From Collybia mongolica (Eukaryota; Basidiomycota; Agaricomycetes; Agaricales; Clitocybaceae): a stretch of 64,000 nt of DNA. The notes under the pieces were generated by a model, which searched no databases, had not been told where the DNA came from, and saw only the letters and a list, made by a program, of their open reading frames with translations. A program made the translations under genes and the position numbers. The stretch spans positions 930,001-994,000 of the forward strand of contig JAAXNY010000008.1 in assembly GCA_013420905.1 (NCBI GenBank), given 5' to 3'. This document shows, piece by piece, positions 60,346-64,000 of this stretch; position 1 is the first letter of the stretch, and every line of letters starts with the position of its first letter.

Positions 60346-62877
60346 GCCCCTCCTTTGTCAATGTATAAGGAACACCTCATCTGTAACTTCTGCAGATCAT
60401 ATAAACTCACTCTACTGTCAAAATATCACTTGTTGCGGCGCTGGGTTGAGGGCGTTGTTTGCTAGTGGTGAACAATACATACCTTTTGCCTTGTCACATG
60501 TCACCAGCCGTGACCAGGCGTCACCGTGACGACATAATGCGCGTCGGTCCGATTCTCCAATATCTCCAATCTACAGAACGCTACTACCCCACTAGCTTCA
60601 AGAACTACAAGCTTCAAGTAGTCCTTGAAGCTGGTGGAACGAAACAGCATATAAAGTAAAATCAAGAACAAGTCTGATCATCAGCCGCAACCCAAGAGAC
60701 TAAACCTCCAAACAAGGAAGTGTTTACATCAACTAAGCTGGAGTCAGGCTCATGACAATGCAAACGCTTTCAACAAGAGATCCGACTCACTCTCGTTGCC
60801 TGCTGTGAGCTGGTATAACTGGTAACAAGGAATGAGATGGGAGCACGCATTTATAGACAAATTCTGATCACGATAGCTTTGGGGTGAGAATGAAAAAATA
60901 TTCCCATCTTTCCAAGAGCTCGCTAAGAAGACGCGCAGCGTAAATACGCTCTTCGAGGATCCTTGCGACACGTGCGCAGTACAAACGAACCATTCAGAAC
61001 ACGCACACCCGAGGCAAAAATATTTGCTGACATAGCCAACAACTGCCAAGACCTTTCTAGCCACCTTGACGCGTTCTAGCGAGTTCGCCTTATACACTCC
61101 CTTCAGGTTTGGTGGTTATTCTGTCGCCCCCGTAGGTCGCAGATAGCCCTTAGGTTCCAAAGAAATTTAAACCCGACCACTAAGTGTGGTAATACCCACC
61201 AGGTGACGACCCGAGACGTTCTCGCATGCGCCTCATGCATCGTATACATGCGTATTCATATGATCGCGGGGCGCTCATCGTCCCTATACCAGCGCTCAAA
61301 CTGGCTTCTCGGAATTCATCTGGATTCTATAGGTCGCATATACTTAAGTAACTGCGCGAAGGTGAAAGACGGCTCGTTCTGCTCTACATATCACTGTTAC
61401 GTGTTGTTCCAGGCCATGCAGTCTGGACGTATTGTTACGTTTCGCTCTGGCGTTGTCAGGAGGCCGAAGCCCCAATGCGGGGTCGGCAAATTAGTGGTTG
61501 ATGGTGCCTAAATCCGACCACGTGTTGCGATATTGTATAGGCTCGCCTAGTAAAATACGTCTATCTACAGCATCAAGGCCCTACCATCCTAATGTCTAGA
61601 CTATCGGCGCAGTTTAGCCATAAGAACAACAGGTAGAGAGACCATAACGCAAAAGAGGTTCTAGATGTGTTACTCTAAGCGGCAGATAGGATTTGGAAGG
61701 CGCAAAACTGTATTTCAGCGTGGGTGAGATGCTCACATACATTTCCATAATTGTAGAGGTTAAATATATTGTGACTTCGTTAAGAGAGGATCCAATGAGC
61801 TTCGGTGTTCGGTGTCTTGGCCTTGGCATCCGGATTTATGAAGAGATAAACAATTAGGGAGCTATGAGGTCGCATGCGGTAAAAGCATTGAACAGTGCTA
61901 TATTTAGAAACTCACTGGACTGTCAACGCCTGGATCCGCGTATGTAGCCAAATGAACTGGGACACAAAAATTTGTGAGTTGCCAACGATTGCCGAAGCAC
62001 TTGATCAATGGCCGAATGAGCTAGCAGTTCAACCGAAGAATGCCCAACAACTTACTCAGAGTAGTCTGCTGGAACGGGTTTCCCACATGCCATATGCCAT
62101 CTACTTACCACGGTTCTAGGCCATCTTATACATCTTCCCATGAGTTTCCAAGGCCACTACCATCCCAATAACTGATTCAAGTGTTCACGAACTTCCAACA
62201 CACACATTTCGCTCCACAGAACGTCTGAACACATCTTTGGGGAGAAGTAACTTACTATTGCGGAATCACAAAACTATTACTTTGCGCCGCCAAAGTTGAG
62301 GCACTAATCCAGAAACTGATCAGCTCTTCCCACTGCAAAGACGTCGGATCTTCAAGTTGGAGCGATGCACTTCGTGTTACTCTGGGCCCCGTCATTTGTC
62401 GGGTCTTGGTTGTTGAGTCCTGCAAGGACTTGAATACTGCTATGCACTCACTGAATCGGAATTGACGATCCGTGTATGCCCATGGTCTTGATCTACGCGG
62501 GGAAGCGGATTGCCAATGGATTCGACGCAAGTGTCAGGCGCCTGGACCCGCCAAGGTGATGGCAAGATCAAGAAGTTAGGGTTTTAGAGCTTCGCAATGC
62601 CTGCCCTTGATACAACCTGCCAGTTGGATATAGCGGTTTGTTAGGTCACCCTTGGTGGTTGTAATGCCATTCATACCTCCGTGCTCCGCGCCAGGACGTT
62701 GTAAGTTATTTCAAAATTATCTCTAGCGGATGATGCCGGTTAGATACATAACCAAACCGATCTAAAACCGATCGCGAAACTATAAAGTCTACCGAGTCCA
62801 CCCAAATCTTTCCCATTCAAAAAACCAACTCCTCCTCTTCACCGTTTTATCATCCTCTGATCTACCTATCGCATAAA
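60346..62877. other. Intergenic region without a supported gene
   Basis: About 2.5 kb. Two plus-strand ORFs (61203-61511 with VLACASCIVYMRIHM; 61895-62119 with WDTKICELPTIAEALDQWPN) and one on the minus strand (62255-62530) stay open, but none shows a known motif or splice chain. TATA-like CTATAAAG at about 62780 sits upstream of the arginine gene. Confidence 0.3.
60594..60632. repeat. Short inverted repeat (15-bp arms)
   Basis: AGCTTCAAGAACTAC at 60594-60608 and the inverse GTAGTCCTTGAAGCT at 60618-60632 pair at 14 of 15 positions around a 9-nt loop. It lies in the upstream region of the RING gene. It may be a hairpin or chance. Confidence 0.6.
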
Positions 62878-64000
62878 ATGGCACCCAACGCAGGACGCGT
62901 ATTGTTGGCATACTCCGGAGGATTGGGTCAGTAACCTTTTATTGATCACGTCCAAGTTCTGACGCCCCTGTCGCAGACACATCCTGCATCTTGGCCTGGT
63001 TGATCGAGCAGGGATATGAAGTTTACGCGTTTATGGCTGATGTCGGACAAGAAGAGGTATACCTATGGACTGTATCATGATCTATCACATCTAATCGACA
63101 TAACCACAGGACTTCGCTGCCGCAGAAAAAAAAGCACTCAAAGTCGGTGCCAAGAAATTCTTCCTCGCGGTATGTTTCGTGTATTTCATGACAAAGGCGA
63201 CACCTGAAATTCTATCATAGGATCTCCGACGTGAATTCGTGACCGAGCTTATCTACCCTGCAGTTCAGGCCAACTGCATCTACGAGGTTCGTGACCGTTC
63301 ATAACACCGATTACATCCATACTTATCGATATTTCCTCAGAATGTCTACCTCCTCGGAACATCTCTTGCTCGCCCCGTGATTGCTCGAGGCATGATCGCC
63401 ATCGCTGACAAGGAAGGCTGCGAGTGCGTATCCTTTCTTACCATCTGAGTTCCGGAGCCTATCTTCCATTCGATTGTTCTATCTTATCGGAATATCAAAG
63501 GATGGTACTAATAGTTCGCTCTTTCAAACAGTTTCGTCTCCCATGGATGCACAGGGAAAGGAAACGATCAAGTCCGATTCGAACTCGCTTTCTACGGATT
63601 GAAGCCCGATATCAAAGTCATCGCACCATGGAGGATTCCCGGTACATTGTTCATCTCATCCTCAGTTGAATCCGCTTTAATATCCTGTTCCAGAGTTCTA
63701 CAACCGCTTCCCAGGTCGCCAGGCTCTCCTTGCCTATGCTGCTGAGCAAAAAATCCCCGTTACCCAAACCACCTCTAAGCCCTGGTCAACCGACGAAAAT
63801 CTCTTCCACATCTCCTACGAAGCTGGCATTCTCGAAGACCCCAACACCACACCTCCCGCCGACATGTGGAAGCTCATCACAGCCCCTGAGCAGGCACCCG
63901 AGAAGCCCGAGCGCATCTCGATTGAGTTCAAGGCTGGTCTCCCCGTCAAAGTCAATGTTCCAGACGACAAAAAAACCTACCAAGATGGCGTTGAGATTTT
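62878..64000 (+). CDS. ARG1: Argininosuccinate synthase, 3' end beyond the window
   Basis: This enzyme joins citrulline and aspartate with ATP in arginine synthesis, in the cytosol. The start is ATG 62878. [16 protein letters not shown] joins [20 protein letters not shown] across an intron, giving the PP-loop motif AYSGGLDTS. Further exons read [87 protein letters not shown] and [20 protein letters not shown], all conserved in the family. The frame is still open at the right edge (about 290 of 415 expected residues). Introns are short, and no defect is seen. Confidence 0.97.

Overview
The window is eukaryotic and almost certainly a filamentous basidiomycete (Agaricomycotina). Genes are packed on both strands. 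They are split by many 45-65 nt introns with GT..AG ends, and the families found (DUF7330, F-box/LRR, yapsin-like aspartic protease, GH13 amylase) are typical of mushroom-forming fungi. A Cantharellales-type genome such as Rhizoctonia or Ceratobasidium would fit, but that is inference only. Exon joins below were worked out by hand, so coordinates give gene outer limits and introns are described in text.

Left part (1-15 kb): the 3' part of an NNF1-like kinetochore gene, an intron-containing tRNA-Glu(CTC), the membrane RING ligase TUL1/DSC1, a perfect 47-nt palindrome, and the whole TOR kinase gene (about 30 introns). Two degenerate copies of one unrecognised protein lie on either side of TOR, near 5 kb and 15.5 kb.

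16-26 kb is lineage-specific: a protein built from two repeated units, coding-like fragments, an M20 amidohydrolase (PM20D2-like), and a tandem pair of DUF7330 genes, one carrying a frameshift. 26.8-31.5 kb holds a secreted GH13 alpha-amylase and a 2-oxoglutarate/Fe(II) oxygenase. 32-41 kb holds a coiled-coil/disordered protein, two separate family-16 methyltransferases, a mitochondrial rhomboid protease, and a roughly 600-bp foldback element.

41-48 kb: a decayed histone H3-like gene with the same intron position as true H3, an aspartic protease, a divergent H3-H4 pair sharing a 284-bp promoter, and an F-box protein. 48-64 kb: an F-BAR/RhoGAP (Rgd1-like), nucleoporin Nup85, a coiled-coil RING protein, and the first part of argininosuccinate synthase, cut by the right edge.

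Most recognised genes are housekeeping: nutrient signalling (TOR), Golgi/endosome quality control (Tul1), nuclear pore, chromatin, cell polarity and arginine synthesis. No biosynthetic cluster, CRISPR array or complete transposon was seen. The most interesting signals are the H3-like pseudogene, the foldback element, the palindrome and the paired relics around TOR.
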